This document shows positions 1-6,790 of a stretch of 8,881 nucleotides of DNA, in pieces. A program made the position numbers and the translations under genes. Location: contig JACRCS010000857.1 of assembly GCA_016218905.1 (NCBI GenBank), forward strand, positions 1 to 8,881. The letters are read 5' to 3'. Source of the stretch: Deltaproteobacteria bacterium. GTDB taxonomy: Bacteria > Desulfobacterota_C > Deferrisomatia > Deferrisomatales > JACRMM01. How positions within the stretch are numbered: the first letter of the stretch is position 1; each line of letters begins with the position of its first letter. The notes beneath the pieces were generated by a model. That model was not told the origin of the DNA, did not search any database, and saw only the letters and a list, made by a program, of their open reading frames with translations.

Positions 1-297
1 CTCCGGCGGCAATGGCGCGGCCGGGCGCTTGGCCCCAGGGGGGAATCTCCTCCGGAGCGGAAGCTGGGCAGGGGGGTAAAGCCTCCCGCACGCCGCAGGT
101 GAGCGATGTACCGCGTCCTCCGGACCTCGGCAAGAGCATTTCGCGCTACGCCCGTCGGTTCGAGCGGGTATGGCGCGCCCCACCTCCGCCAGTAGCTGAC
201 GTCCGCCTCTAAAAAGCGCTCTTGCGAAAGGGCGACTTGCATTTCTGCTAATCGTCTTGTAATTTGCTGAGATAACAGCCAGAAAGGAGGTGATGTC
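1..297. other. Gene-free left edge with leader of the toxin-antitoxin operon
   Basis: I see no convincing gene here. An open frame at 12-212 (+) encodes a low-complexity Pro/Arg/Gly-rich peptide with no ribosome binding site and no recognisable motif. From about 210 onward the base composition becomes visibly more AT-rich than the rest of the window, as expected of a promoter and 5' leader for the gene starting at 298. The first 200 bases could be the eroded end of something outside the window. Confidence 0.5.
237..265 (+). promoter_or_regulatory. Weak candidate sigma-70 promoter for vapBC
   Basis: TTGCAT (237-242) and TAATTT (260-265) are separated by 17 bases in the only AT-rich stretch upstream of the antitoxin. 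The -35-like box is fair and the -10-like box is poor (3 of 6 positions). VapB proteins of the AbrB type usually repress their own promoter, so the operator would be expected here. I could not find a clean palindrome. Confidence 0.3.
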
Positions 298-528
298 GTG
301 CAGACCTCCGTTACCAAGCGGGGACAGACGGTGATTCCTGCGCCCATCCGGAAGCGCCACCACATTCAAGAGGGCGATCGGCTGGTCTGGCTCGACGACG
401 GCCAAAGCATCAAGGTGATCCCCCTTGCCGGGGACCCGGTGCAGGAACTGAGGGGGTGCGGGAAGGGAGAACAGCTCGTCGAGCGACTGCTCGCCGCCCG
501 GAAGGAAGACCGAAGTCGTGAGCGGTGA
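298..528 (+). CDS. vapB: VapB-type antitoxin, AbrB/MazE-like DNA-binding protein
   Basis: This is a 76-residue protein with an N-terminal swapped-hairpin AbrB/SpoVT-type fold. The diagnostic start is TSVTKRGQTVIPAPIRKRHHI (residues 3-22), followed by EGDRLVWLDDGQSIKVIPL. The C-terminal tail from about residue 47 (DPVQELRG through LLAARKEDRSRER) is charged and probably wraps the toxin. The GTG start is preceded by a near-perfect Shine-Dalgarno sequence, AAGGAGGTGA at 284-293; an ATG at 293 is in another frame. The stop lies 11 bases inside the next gene, so the two are translationally coupled. In this family the antitoxin neutralises the PIN-domain RNase and autorepresses the operon. The family call is firm; vapB is used as a generic name. 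Confidence 0.85.
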   Translation: MQTSVTKRGQTVIPAPIRKRHHIQEGDRLVWLDDGQSIKVIPLAGDPVQELRGCGKGEQLVERLLAARKEDRSRER

Positions 529-922
529 CCGCTACGTGCTCGACACCTCGGCGATCCTCACGCTGATCGAGGATGAGCCGGGCGCCGACCGGGTAGAGCA
601 GGCCCTCGCGGAGGAGGAGGTGTTCATCCCGTGGGTGGTATTACTCGAGGCCGTCTACATCACCCGGCAGGAACGCGGCGAGGCGGAGGCCGAGCGGCGA
701 TACGCGCTGCTCAAGCAGCTCCGAGCCGCCATTCTCTGGGAAGCTGACGAGCCCACGGTGCTCACGGCCGCCCGCTTCAAAGCCAGCCACCGCGTGTCGC
801 TGGCCGACGCCGTCATCGCCGCCTTCGCAGCGCGCCAGGGTGCCGTCCTGCTGCACAAGGACCCAGAGTATGAGCCCCTCGCTCCGGCCGTCCGTCAGGA
901 GCGCCTCCCTAACAAGGCCTGA
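518..922 (+). CDS. vapC: VapC-type toxin, PIN-domain ribonuclease
   Basis: This is a 134-residue PIN-domain protein of normal length for VapC. The acidic residues that bind Mg2+/Mn2+ are all visible: Asp9 in YVLDTSAIL, Glu44 in VLLEAVY, Asp97 in SLADAVIAAFA and Asp115 in LLHKDPEYE. The active site therefore looks intact. The GTG start at 518 overlaps the antitoxin stop by 11 bases, and a purine-rich GGAAGGAAG sits just upstream at about 499-507. VapC toxins are cytoplasmic endoribonucleases, typically cutting tRNA or rRNA; the target here cannot be read from sequence. The neighbour 298-528 is the matching AbrB-type antitoxin. The pair may act as a stabilising module next to the accessory genes that follow. 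Confidence 0.9.
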   Translation: MSGDRYVLDTSAILTLIEDEPGADRVEQALAEEEVFIPWVVLLEAVYITRQERGEAEAERRYALLKQLRAAILWEADEPTVLTAARFKASHRVSLADAVIAAFAARQGAVLLHKDPEYEPLAPAVRQERLPNKA

Positions 923-969
923 TCCGCCAAGAAGGTCCCTTGGGGGCCTGTCCCGCAATCTCGCCCCTC

Positions 970-1090
970 ATGGCATTGACTTTGGGCGCCAGGGCGCGGC
1001 GGGCGGAGACATCGGAGCACGGTGCGGCTCAATGGCGTTGACTTTAGGCCCGATGGACGACGGGCGGGGACAGCGGAGCACGGCGCGGCC
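970..1090 (+). repeat. Imperfect tandem duplication, about 60 bp, two copies
   Basis: Copy 1 (970-1029) and copy 2 (1032-1090) align along their whole length with a handful of substitutions and one single-base indel. Both begin ATGGCRTTGACTTT and both end CGGAGCACGGYGCGGC. Each copy carries TTGACTTT, which could act as a -35-like box, but neither has a matching -10 box at the right distance. The divergence suggests an old duplication. I do not recognise it as the end of a known insertion sequence. Confidence 0.7.
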
Positions 1091-1240
1091 CCTTCCAGAA
1101 CTGCGAATGTCGCATCGCGCCGTGGGGAGTCGACCCTGCCCGCCACCCCGTGATCCCCTGAGTCAATGGTACCAGGGTGCACGACGCCGTTCTGACAGTG
1201 CCGGAGCCTTCTGTCCGAGATAGGAGTCCGCTGAAACGCC

Positions 1241-1268
1241 TTGACAGCAACCAAGATCCACGTACAAC
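1241..1268 (+). promoter_or_regulatory. Candidate sigma-70 promoter for the Cys-rich/peroxidase unit
   Basis: A perfect -35 hexamer TTGACA (1241-1246) is followed, 16 bases later, by TACAAC (1263-1268), which matches 4 of 6 positions of the -10 consensus. It points at the gene starting at 1388 and would give a leader of roughly 110 bases. No operator palindrome could be assigned. Confidence 0.45.
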
Positions 1269-1387
1269 GTAACCGAGGGCATTGAAAACCAAGGCTCCTT
1301 CCCCTGGTCGTCCAAGATCGATTCCCTCGTTTTCTCTCAGAAAGCAATTTTCTTCCAACTCCTATACAACCGCAGAGGAGATTCGTC

Positions 1388-2197
1388 GTGTTCAAGAAGA
1401 TCGGTGTACTTGTTCTAGCAATGTTTTTCGTTGGGATCATGGGATGGGCACCTACGGTCCGAGCAGACAACTCCGCGGCAAAGTGCGACTGCTCCCAGGG
1501 GTGTCGATTCGCACACTGCGCCCATGGCAAGGGCGAATGCCGGTGCAAGGAAGGCAAGGCGGGCAAGAAGGGTTGCCAGTGCGGGAAGAGCTGCTCATGC
1601 GAGCACTGCAAGACCGGCAAGGGGCAATGTCAATGCAAAGCGGGGGGAAAAGGCTGCGATTGCAGGGCAGACGGAAGCGGCTGCAAGTGCGGCAAGGACT
1701 GCGGCTGCGAGCACTGCAAGACGGGCAAGGGTACCTGCGCCTGCAGGGCGGACGACAAAGGCGACTGCCAGTGCAGCAAAGAATGCAACTGTGCTCACTG
1801 CGGGGGCGACATGGCCAAGCGTTCCGCGAGCGGCAAGGAGAAGCCGACCGCTGAGGCCGGCTTCGGAAAGACCATGGTTTCGAAGGGGGGAGGCTTCAAG
1901 GTGGGCTACACCAGTGATCCCGAGGCCGTTCCGGTGAACAAGCTCCATTCCTGGAAGCTCAAGGTCGAGACACCTGACGGCGGCCCCGTCAAGGATGCGT
2001 CGATCTCCGTCGAGGGAACCATGCCCGCGCACGGCCATGGAATGCCCACGCAGCCCCAGGTGACCAGGAACTTTGGGGACGGGTCGTACCTGGTGGAGGG
2101 AATGAAGTTCAGCATGCCCGGCTGGTGGGTGGTAACCTTCGCCATCGAGGCAGGAGAGAAGAGCGACAGCGTCGTCTTCAACCTCCAACTGCAATAA
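1388..2197 (+). CDS. Exported metallothionein-like Cys-rich protein fused to a YtkA/FixH-like domain
   Basis: This is a 269-residue protein with three parts. Residues 1-26 form a Sec signal peptide (KK start, hydrophobic core, likely cut after TVRA). Residues 33-138 hold 27 cysteines in CxC and CxxC spacing, arranged as four modules of the type CxCxxxCxCxxC followed by a linker and CxC, as in CQCGKSCSCEHC (63-74) and CKCGKDCGCEHC (99-110). Module 1 has Phe41 in place of one Cys. Residues about 162-268 resemble the YtkA/FixH-like periplasmic domain, with TPDGGPVKDASISV, MPAHGHGMPT (212-221) and FSMPGWWVVTF. The GTG start has AGAGGAG seven bases upstream. The Cys density and spacing imply thiolate metal binding, as in metallothioneins, and the His/Met motif could add copper-type ligands; the metal is unknown. 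The gene lies 29 bases before a di-heme peroxidase, probably in one operon. Confidence 0.8.
   Translation: MFKKIGVLVLAMFFVGIMGWAPTVRADNSAAKCDCSQGCRFAHCAHGKGECRCKEGKAGKKGCQCGKSCSCEHCKTGKGQCQCKAGGKGCDCRADGSGCKCGKDCGCEHCKTGKGTCACRADDKGDCQCSKECNCAHCGGDMAKRSASGKEKPTAEAGFGKTMVSKGGGFKVGYTSDPEAVPVNKLHSWKLKVETPDGGPVKDASISVEGTMPAHGHGMPTQPQVTRNFGDGSYLVEGMKFSMPGWWVVTFAIEAGEKSDSVVFNLQLQ
1484..1801 (+). repeat. Four Cys-rich coding modules inside the metallothionein-like region
   Basis: The modules cover residues 33-53, 63-83, 99-119 and 127-138 of the protein starting at 1388. Modules 2 and 3 are the closest at DNA level: TGCGAGCACTGCAAGAC at 1598 recurs exactly 108 bases later at 1706 and is followed in both by a Gly-Lys-Gly linker. 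The spacing between module starts is 30, 36 and 28 residues, so this is internal gene duplication with linker drift, not a strict tandem array. Confidence 0.75.
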
Positions 2198-2226
2198 TTC
2201 GTCACCGACCGACGCGCGGGGTCCTC

Positions 2227-3465
2227 ATGCTCTGGCCCATTCCGCTGGTGCTCGTCCTCACGAGCTTCACTGTTGCAGGCACGCGGAACACGAGCCTCGC
2301 AGCCGACACGACTGCACCCGCGCAGCAGGTCCGCGGGTGGAGCGAGGAAGAGAAGAGGGTGCTCCGCTCCCTCTCCCTTTCCTCGCTTCCGCCGCTTCCC
2401 CCCGATCCATCGAACGCCTACGCGGATGATGCCCGGGCAATCGCCCTGGGGAAGAAGCTCTTCTTCGACAGGCGGTTCAGCGCCAACGGGAAGGTCTCGT
2501 GCGCGACCTGTCACATCCCGGGGTACTCCTTTACCGACGAACTCCCCCTCGCCAGAGGGATGGGCACGACGACGCGAAGGACGATGCCGCTCATCGGAGC
2601 GGCCTATCAGGCCTGGTTCTTCTGGGACGGCAGAAAGGACAGCCTTTGGTCTCAGGCCATCGGCCCGATCGAGAGCGCCGTAGAACACGGCGTTACGCGG
2701 ACCTTCTGCGCCCATCTCGTCAGCGACAAGTACCAGCACGACTATGAAGTGATCTTCGGCAGGCTGCCCAAGATCACGCACCATCGCTGCCCCCCGAAGG
2801 CGAGCCCGGGCACTGGAAACCCCGCGGCCCTCAAGCTCTGGAAGGCGATGAGGCCCGAGGACCGGAACACCGTCAATAGGATCTATGCGAACATCGGCAA
2901 GGCAATCGCCGCCTACGTGCGGAGAATCGTGCCTTCTCCCGCACGATTCGACCGGTATGTCGATGCGATGCTCACGGGAGACCCCTCCTCCTCGAATGCC
3001 CTGTTTGAACGCGACGCCGAGGAAGGCCTCAGGCTCTTCATCGGAAAAGGAAAGTGCGTAAACTGTCACTTCGGCCCGCTGTTCACAAACGGCGAGTTCC
3101 ACGATGTTGGGCTAGGCGATCCCAAAGACAAGGGGAGAGAAGACGGCATCGACAAGGTGCTATCTGACGAGTTCAACTGCCTCGGAGAATACAGCGATGC
3201 CAAGCCAGGTGGATGCGGCGAGCTGAGGTTCATCGATAGAGACAAAGGCAAGTACAGAGGCTCCTTCAAGACACCGACTCTCCGAAACGTCGCAGACCGG
3301 CCGCCCTATGGGCACGCAGGGCAATTCAAGAGTCTGGAGGAGGTACTCTTCTTCTACCGAAGGAGTTCGAGCGACGCAGTGGAACATCAGGACTTGACGT
3401 CCGGCGAACTCTCGAAGATCGAGGCCTTTCTCAGGACGCTTTCGGCACCGTTGACGTCCCCCTGA
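2227..3465 (+). CDS. Di-heme cytochrome c peroxidase / MauG-family protein
   Basis: This is a 412-residue exported protein. Residues 1 to about 26 (MLWPIPLVLVLTSF, then SLAA/D) form a signal peptide. Two c-type haem sites are present: SCATCH (residues 91-96) and KCVNCH (276-281). Family landmarks are LGKKLFFDRRFS, FFWDGRKDSLWSQA (131-144), PIESAVEHG, FKTPTLRNVADRPPYGHAG (347-365) and LEEVLFFY. This is the CCP_MauG architecture: an N-terminal peroxidatic haem domain and a C-terminal electron-transfer haem domain acting in the periplasm on H2O2 or as an oxidase. A paired Cys318/Cys330 could form a disulfide. I chose ATG 2227 because it directly precedes the signal peptide; in-frame extension upstream would overlap the previous gene with unlikely sequence. 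The Shine-Dalgarno sequence is weak, suggesting coupling to the gene 29 bases upstream. Confidence 0.88.
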   Translation: MLWPIPLVLVLTSFTVAGTRNTSLAADTTAPAQQVRGWSEEEKRVLRSLSLSSLPPLPPDPSNAYADDARAIALGKKLFFDRRFSANGKVSCATCHIPGYSFTDELPLARGMGTTTRRTMPLIGAAYQAWFFWDGRKDSLWSQAIGPIESAVEHGVTRTFCAHLVSDKYQHDYEVIFGRLPKITHHRCPPKASPGTGNPAALKLWKAMRPEDRNTVNRIYANIGKAIAAYVRRIVPSPARFDRYVDAMLTGDPSSSNALFERDAEEGLRLFIGKGKCVNCHFGPLFTNGEFHDVGLGDPKDKGREDGIDKVLSDEFNCLGEYSDAKPGGCGELRFIDRDKGKYRGSFKTPTLRNVADRPPYGHAGQFKSLEEVLFFYRRSSSDAVEHQDLTSGELSKIEAFLRTLSAPLTSP

Positions 3466-3789
3466 GGCGCGCGAGAAGCGGAGGGGAACGAAGCGCCCGA
3501 AAACTCACCGCGCCCACCCGCGACCGGAGACTCGGCCGGCGCCATTACGGCGAGCATTGACTTCCCGACACTGGTCGCGGGGCCCGGACAACGAGACTTG
3601 CCGCCGGGCCGGACGGGGGCGTTTTCGGAGCGCGGGCAGGCGGTTTCGACACGACGCCGTCAAGAGGCCGCGAAGGCTAAATCCTCTCATAAAAGCTGAC
3701 CTCGGACTCCAGCGCTCAGGGATCCTGCCCGCCGGAGAGAACGCCCCCGCCCGGCCCTCGCCAGGGATTCCGCATCCTTCGTTGTAGCA
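3466..3789. other. 324-base gap between convergent units, no gene seen
   Basis: The end of the peroxidase gene faces the end of the barrel-protein gene. I found no supported gene, RNA gene or convincing intrinsic terminator. Only short GC-rich inverted repeats are present, for example GGCGC near 3466 with GCGCC near 3494, and none is followed by a T run. Transcription probably ends by Rho or by weak structures here. Confidence 0.45.
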
Positions 3790-4698
3790 CTAAAAGTGGT
3801 ACGCCAAACCCGCCCCAAGCACCGCGAACCACCGGCCCTCACGGTTTCGGTCGCGGGCGTTCCAGCCGAGTTCTCCGAAGGCGTGGGGTCTCGTGCCCAG
3901 AAGGCTTGCCTCGGCACCCTCCCAGTACCCGATCGCGGACCAACGCCGGCGCGTGAGGTCGGCGGCCCTCGCGTGAACGACTTCGTACCCGATCCCCGCC
4001 ACGAGGGCTCCGGTCCCTGCCGGCCAGGTGAGATCCGCGAGAACCTGGGTCCGGTTTGCGAGGAGGACATCGCCGTCCTTGAGGAGGGTGTCGAACTCCT
4101 GCTCGAGGAAGTAAGGCCCTGTTCCTCCGAAGCGGTAGTAGGCGAGGTCGGTCTGGTTCCGGAGAACGAAGGGCCCCAGTCTGGCGCGAAGGGTCGGCTG
4201 AAGGAAAGCCCTGTGCCCGAGCGCCTGCTCCTCGTCCCCCCTCCTCTTCTGGAGCTCCCGGTCGCCGAAGGGCGCGCTGCCGGACGGGAACGACAGGAGC
4301 CCTCCATATCTCCCGAAGTAGGCGGTGAGATCGTACTCCGCCCGGAGGAGTAGGAACGGAGCCGGCGTCCACTCCGCGAAAACGCCTCCCTGGGCGGACG
4401 AGGGGCTGACGGTGAGGCTCGAGCCGGCTTCGAGTGCCCACGAGGCGGCGCCGGCGGCCGGGTCAACCGGCCCCTCCCTCCGCGTCGCGAGCGCGCCGCG
4501 AAGGAAGATCCCCGCCGGGTTTGCCCGCCCCCCGAGGTCCGTCGCAACCGTCGTCCGCCCTGCCGCTGTGTGCCCCGAGGCTTCCGGTCCCTCCGCACGC
4601 ACCGGGGCGCAGGTGGCGACGACAAAGGCCACTCCGAGAAGAACGTCCACACCGAGGCGGGCGAGCGAGACCGACAAACGGGGCGGGACCAGTTCCAT
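3790..4698 (-). CDS. Putative outer-membrane beta-barrel protein of unknown function
   Basis: This is a 302-residue protein from the ATG at 4698. Residues 1-35 form a signal peptide with a basic start, a hydrophobic core (VDVLLGVAFVVAT) and a VRA/EG cleavage site. The mature part is rich in alternating hydrophobic/aromatic strands such as FLLLRAEYDLTAYFG and WFAVLGAGLAYHF, and it ends in Phe, the usual C-terminal signature recognised by the BAM machinery. I do not recognise a specific family. The start at 4698 is preferred over an in-frame one at 4785 because it opens the signal peptide, has GAAAGG upstream and avoids overlap with the kinase gene. It follows the kinase by 16 bases, so it is the third gene of that operon and may be a target or partner of the two-component system. 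Confidence 0.65.
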   Translation of the reverse strand: MELVPPRLSVSLARLGVDVLLGVAFVVATCAPVRAEGPEASGHTAAGRTTVATDLGGRANPAGIFLRGALATRREGPVDPAAGAASWALEAGSSLTVSPSSAQGGVFAEWTPAPFLLLRAEYDLTAYFGRYGGLLSFPSGSAPFGDRELQKRRGDEEQALGHRAFLQPTLRARLGPFVLRNQTDLAYYRFGGTGPYFLEQEFDTLLKDGDVLLANRTQVLADLTWPAGTGALVAGIGYEVVHARAADLTRRRWSAIGYWEGAEASLLGTRPHAFGELGWNARDRNREGRWFAVLGAGLAYHF

Positions 4699-4714
4699 GG
4701 GCGGCCTTTCGGTC

Positions 4715-6082
4715 CTATGAGGTGGCCCTATCCGGTCTCGTGTCTGCCGGCAGCCGAAACGTGAGGACCAGGCCACCCCCCGCATTCGGCCCGGCGGCGA
4801 TCGTCCCCCCGTGCGCCTCGACGATGCGCTTGCACAGCGTCAGGCCGAGGCCGGTGCCCCCCGCAGCGCGCGAGCGGCTTCGCTCGGTGCGAAAGAACGG
4901 CTCGAAGAGGCGGGGCAGCTCCTGCTCGGGCACGCCGATGCCGCGGTCGGCCACGACAACGGTCAACCAGCCCGACTCGCCGTTCACGCGGAGGTCCACC
5001 GGGGCGGCGGGCTCGGAGTATCGGGCGGCGTTCTCCAGCACATTGTCGAAGACGCGGCGCAGTAGGGCGGCATCGGCGAACACGCCGGGCAGGGCGTCCG
5101 GGAACGCGAGGCGCAGCTTCCGCTCCGGGTGGCCTCCGGAGAAGCGCTCCGCCGCTTCTCGCGCGAGCGCGCCGAGGTCGACCGCCGTTCGGTCGGGTCG
5201 AAGCTGGGGGCCTTCACCGGCGGCCAGATCCAGGCGGGTGCTGGCGAGCACGTCGGCCACGAGGCGGTCGAGCTCGGCGATGTCCTGGGCGATCCCGGCC
5301 AGATGCCCCGCCAGGGCCTTCGGGTTCTCCTCCTCCTCGCAGAGCTCCAGGGCCACCCGGAGCCGGGCGAGCGGGGTCCGAAACTCGTGGGACACGTTCG
5401 CCAGGAGCTCTCGGTCGCTGCGAATCCGCGTCTCCAGCCGGAACGCCATGTCGTCGAGCGCACGCGCCAGGGTTCCGACCTCGTCGTCCCGGGAGACCTC
5501 CGAGCGGGCCGCGAGATCCCCGTCCGCGAGTCGACGCGCGGTCTCGGTGAGCCGCTCCAGGGGTCCGGCGATCGTTCGAGTGAGGGGGTACGAAATCAGC
5601 GCCGCGACCAGCAGGAGGACGCCGACGGCCGCAAGGAAACGGCCATGACCCACATCCGGGCCTGTCGCGAGGAGGTAGGCGTCCTCGGAAAGGGGGACGG
5701 CCAGCACGTGGATTCCCTCGGACCGCAGCACCCTTCGCTCCCCGAGCCGGCGCACCTGGGCCAAAGAGAGCGGCCCGGGCGGCCGGGCGCCGGCCCGGGC
5801 CAACTCTGTCCCGTCGGCCCGGTAGACACTGAGGCTCGCGTGCAGCGTCCGTTCCAGCACGGCGAGCTGCGCCGTCAGCGCGGAAGGGTCACGCAGCCGG
5901 GGCGCCAGGTCCGCCGAGAGCACTCCGGCCAGCGCATCGCGCCGGTGCTGCCAAGGCGAGGTCGGGCCCGCCACGACCGCTAGACCGGACACGGCGGCGC
6001 CCACCGCGAGCACGAGCAACAGACCGTGGACGTAGATCCGCCAGAAGAGGCGGCGCCCGTGCCGGCGGCAGTGCTTCGTCAC
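4715..6082 (-). CDS. Two-component sensor histidine kinase, CpxA-like layout
   Basis: This is a 455-residue membrane kinase. A first transmembrane segment (about 14-38) and a second (about 148-168) flank a periplasmic sensor region of about 110 residues. Then come a HAMP linker (about 168-220, with GPLERLTETARRLADGDL), the phosphoacceptor His232 in NVSHEFRTPLARLR, and a complete ATP-binding lobe: N box VFDNVLENAARYS (344-356), G1 box DRGIGV (379-384), FEPFFR, and G2 box GGTGLGL (408-414). All catalytic boxes are intact. The GTG start overlaps the regulator stop by four bases (GTGA) and has GGGAGGA just upstream. The domain order and the LARLRVALEL segment resemble CpxA/RstB-type kinases. The sensed signal is unknown; the divergent Spy/CpxP-like gene makes envelope stress or metal stress the best guess. 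Confidence 0.9.
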   Translation of the reverse strand: MTKHCRRHGRRLFWRIYVHGLLLVLAVGAAVSGLAVVAGPTSPWQHRRDALAGVLSADLAPRLRDPSALTAQLAVLERTLHASLSVYRADGTELARAGARPPGPLSLAQVRRLGERRVLRSEGIHVLAVPLSEDAYLLATGPDVGHGRFLAAVGVLLLVAALISYPLTRTIAGPLERLTETARRLADGDLAARSEVSRDDEVGTLARALDDMAFRLETRIRSDRELLANVSHEFRTPLARLRVALELCEEEENPKALAGHLAGIAQDIAELDRLVADVLASTRLDLAAGEGPQLRPDRTAVDLGALAREAAERFSGGHPERKLRLAFPDALPGVFADAALLRRVFDNVLENAARYSEPAAPVDLRVNGESGWLTVVVADRGIGVPEQELPRLFEPFFRTERSRSRAAGGTGLGLTLCKRIVEAHGGTIAAGPNAGGGLVLTFRLPADTRPDRATS

Positions 6083-6786
6083 TCGATCCTCCCGGCCAGG
6101 AACTGGTACCCGACCCCCCGAACCGTCCGGAGGAACGTGGGGTTCCTGGGGTCGTCGCCCAACTTGCTGCGAATCCGAGAGATGTGGACGTCGATGGATC
6201 GATCGTACGCCTCCTCGGCGTTGCCCCGCGCGAGCTCCATCAGTTGCTCCCGGCTGATCACTCGCCCCGCCCTCTCCGCCAGGGCGTGGAGGAGGTCGAA
6301 CTCGTAACTCGTCAGCTCCAGGGTGCGGCCGTCGAGCTCCGCGGCACGGGACGCGGGATCCAGCAGCAGTCCCCCCTGAGCGAAGGGTCGGCGCCTGGGG
6401 CCCGCCTGCCCCCTCGCCCGCCGGACCACGGCGCGAATGCGCGCGAGGAGCTCCCGCGGCGAGAACGGCTTGGCCACGTAGTCGTCAGCCCCGAGTTCCA
6501 GCCCCAGCACCCGGTCCGCCTCCTCGCCGCGCGCCGTGACCATGACGATGGGGACGTCGGACTGCTCCCGCAGGCGCTGACACACCTCCATCCCGCTGCG
6601 GCCCGGCAGCATGAGGTCCAGCAGAACGACGTCGTAGCGGTGGGCCAGCGCCGAGCGCAGCCCCCGGTTTCCGTCGGGCTCCACGGTGACCACCACGTCA
6701 TGGCGCCCCAGGTACTCCCGCGTCAACGACGCCAGCCTCGCGTCGTCTTCGACCAAGAGCAGGTCGATGATCGGCTCGTGATCCAT
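6079..6786 (-). CDS. OmpR/CpxR-family response regulator
   Basis: This is a 235-residue protein with an N-terminal receiver domain (about 7-118) and a C-terminal winged-helix DNA-binding domain (about 136-233). The receiver residues are all present: acidic pair at Asp14-Asp15 in LLVEDDARL, phosphoacceptor Asp57 in VVLLDLMLPGRSG, Thr84 in MVTARGE, and Lys106 in DDYVAKPFSPREL. The output domain shows LELTSYEFDLLHALAERAGR, SREQLMEL, DRSIDVHISRIRSKLGDDP and RTVRGVGYQF, typical of OmpR/PhoB members and closest in feel to CpxR. The ATG at 6786 has AGGAGAGGA just upstream, inside a possible hairpin. It is the first gene of a three-gene operon and probably also controls the divergent lipoprotein gene. 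Confidence 0.93.
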   Translation of the reverse strand: MDHEPIIDLLLVEDDARLASLTREYLGRHDVVVTVEPDGNRGLRSALAHRYDVVLLDLMLPGRSGMEVCQRLREQSDVPIVMVTARGEEADRVLGLELGADDYVAKPFSPRELLARIRAVVRRARGQAGPRRRPFAQGGLLLDPASRAAELDGRTLELTSYEFDLLHALAERAGRVISREQLMELARGNAEEAYDRSIDVHISRIRSKLGDDPRNPTFLRTVRGVGYQFLAGRIE

Positions 6787-6790
6787 ACAT

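Larger units (their letters stand above)
923..1387. other. 465-base gap between vapC and the Cys-rich gene
   Basis: No gene is supported on either strand; the open frames here have no ribosome binding site or protein-like composition. The stretch contains an imperfect tandem duplication (970-1090), a candidate promoter (1241-1268) and an AT-richer leader of about 110 bases before the gene at 1388. I saw no clear terminator after vapC. Confidence 0.5.

Noticed and set aside
12..212. Open frame of 66 codons at the left edge
   Set aside because: There is no ribosome binding site, the composition is Pro/Arg/Gly-rich, and no motif is visible; it is the sort of frame expected by chance in GC-rich DNA.
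940..955. GGGGGCCTGTCCCGC, similar to the GGTGCCTGTCCCC motif at 7632
   Set aside because: The match is short and GC-only, with no hairpin or broken gene beside it; not enough to call a second copy.
1484..1801. Short recurring DNA units that could look like a CRISPR array
   Set aside because: The repeats are unequal in spacing, diverge in sequence and keep one reading frame with conserved Cys codons; they are protein modules.
2125..2226. Upstream in-frame start for the peroxidase
   Set aside because: It would overlap the previous gene and place an Arg-rich stretch before the signal peptide that starts at 2227.
1906..3102. Long open frame (398 codons) on the minus strand opposite the Cys-rich and peroxidase genes
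   Set aside because: It spans two well-supported genes on the other strand, shows no domain, and is a product of GC-rich codon bias.
3556..3564. Third ATTGACTT-like string, resembling the start of the 970/1032 repeats
   Set aside because: Only about nine bases match and the flanks do not align, so it is likely chance.
4699..4785. Upstream in-frame start for the barrel protein
   Set aside because: It overlaps the kinase gene and adds residues before a signal peptide that begins cleanly at 4698.
4434..5648. Plus-strand open frame of 404 codons opposite the kinase gene
   Set aside because: It is a low-complexity Arg/Ser/Ala/Pro-rich translation opposite a kinase with every catalytic box intact.
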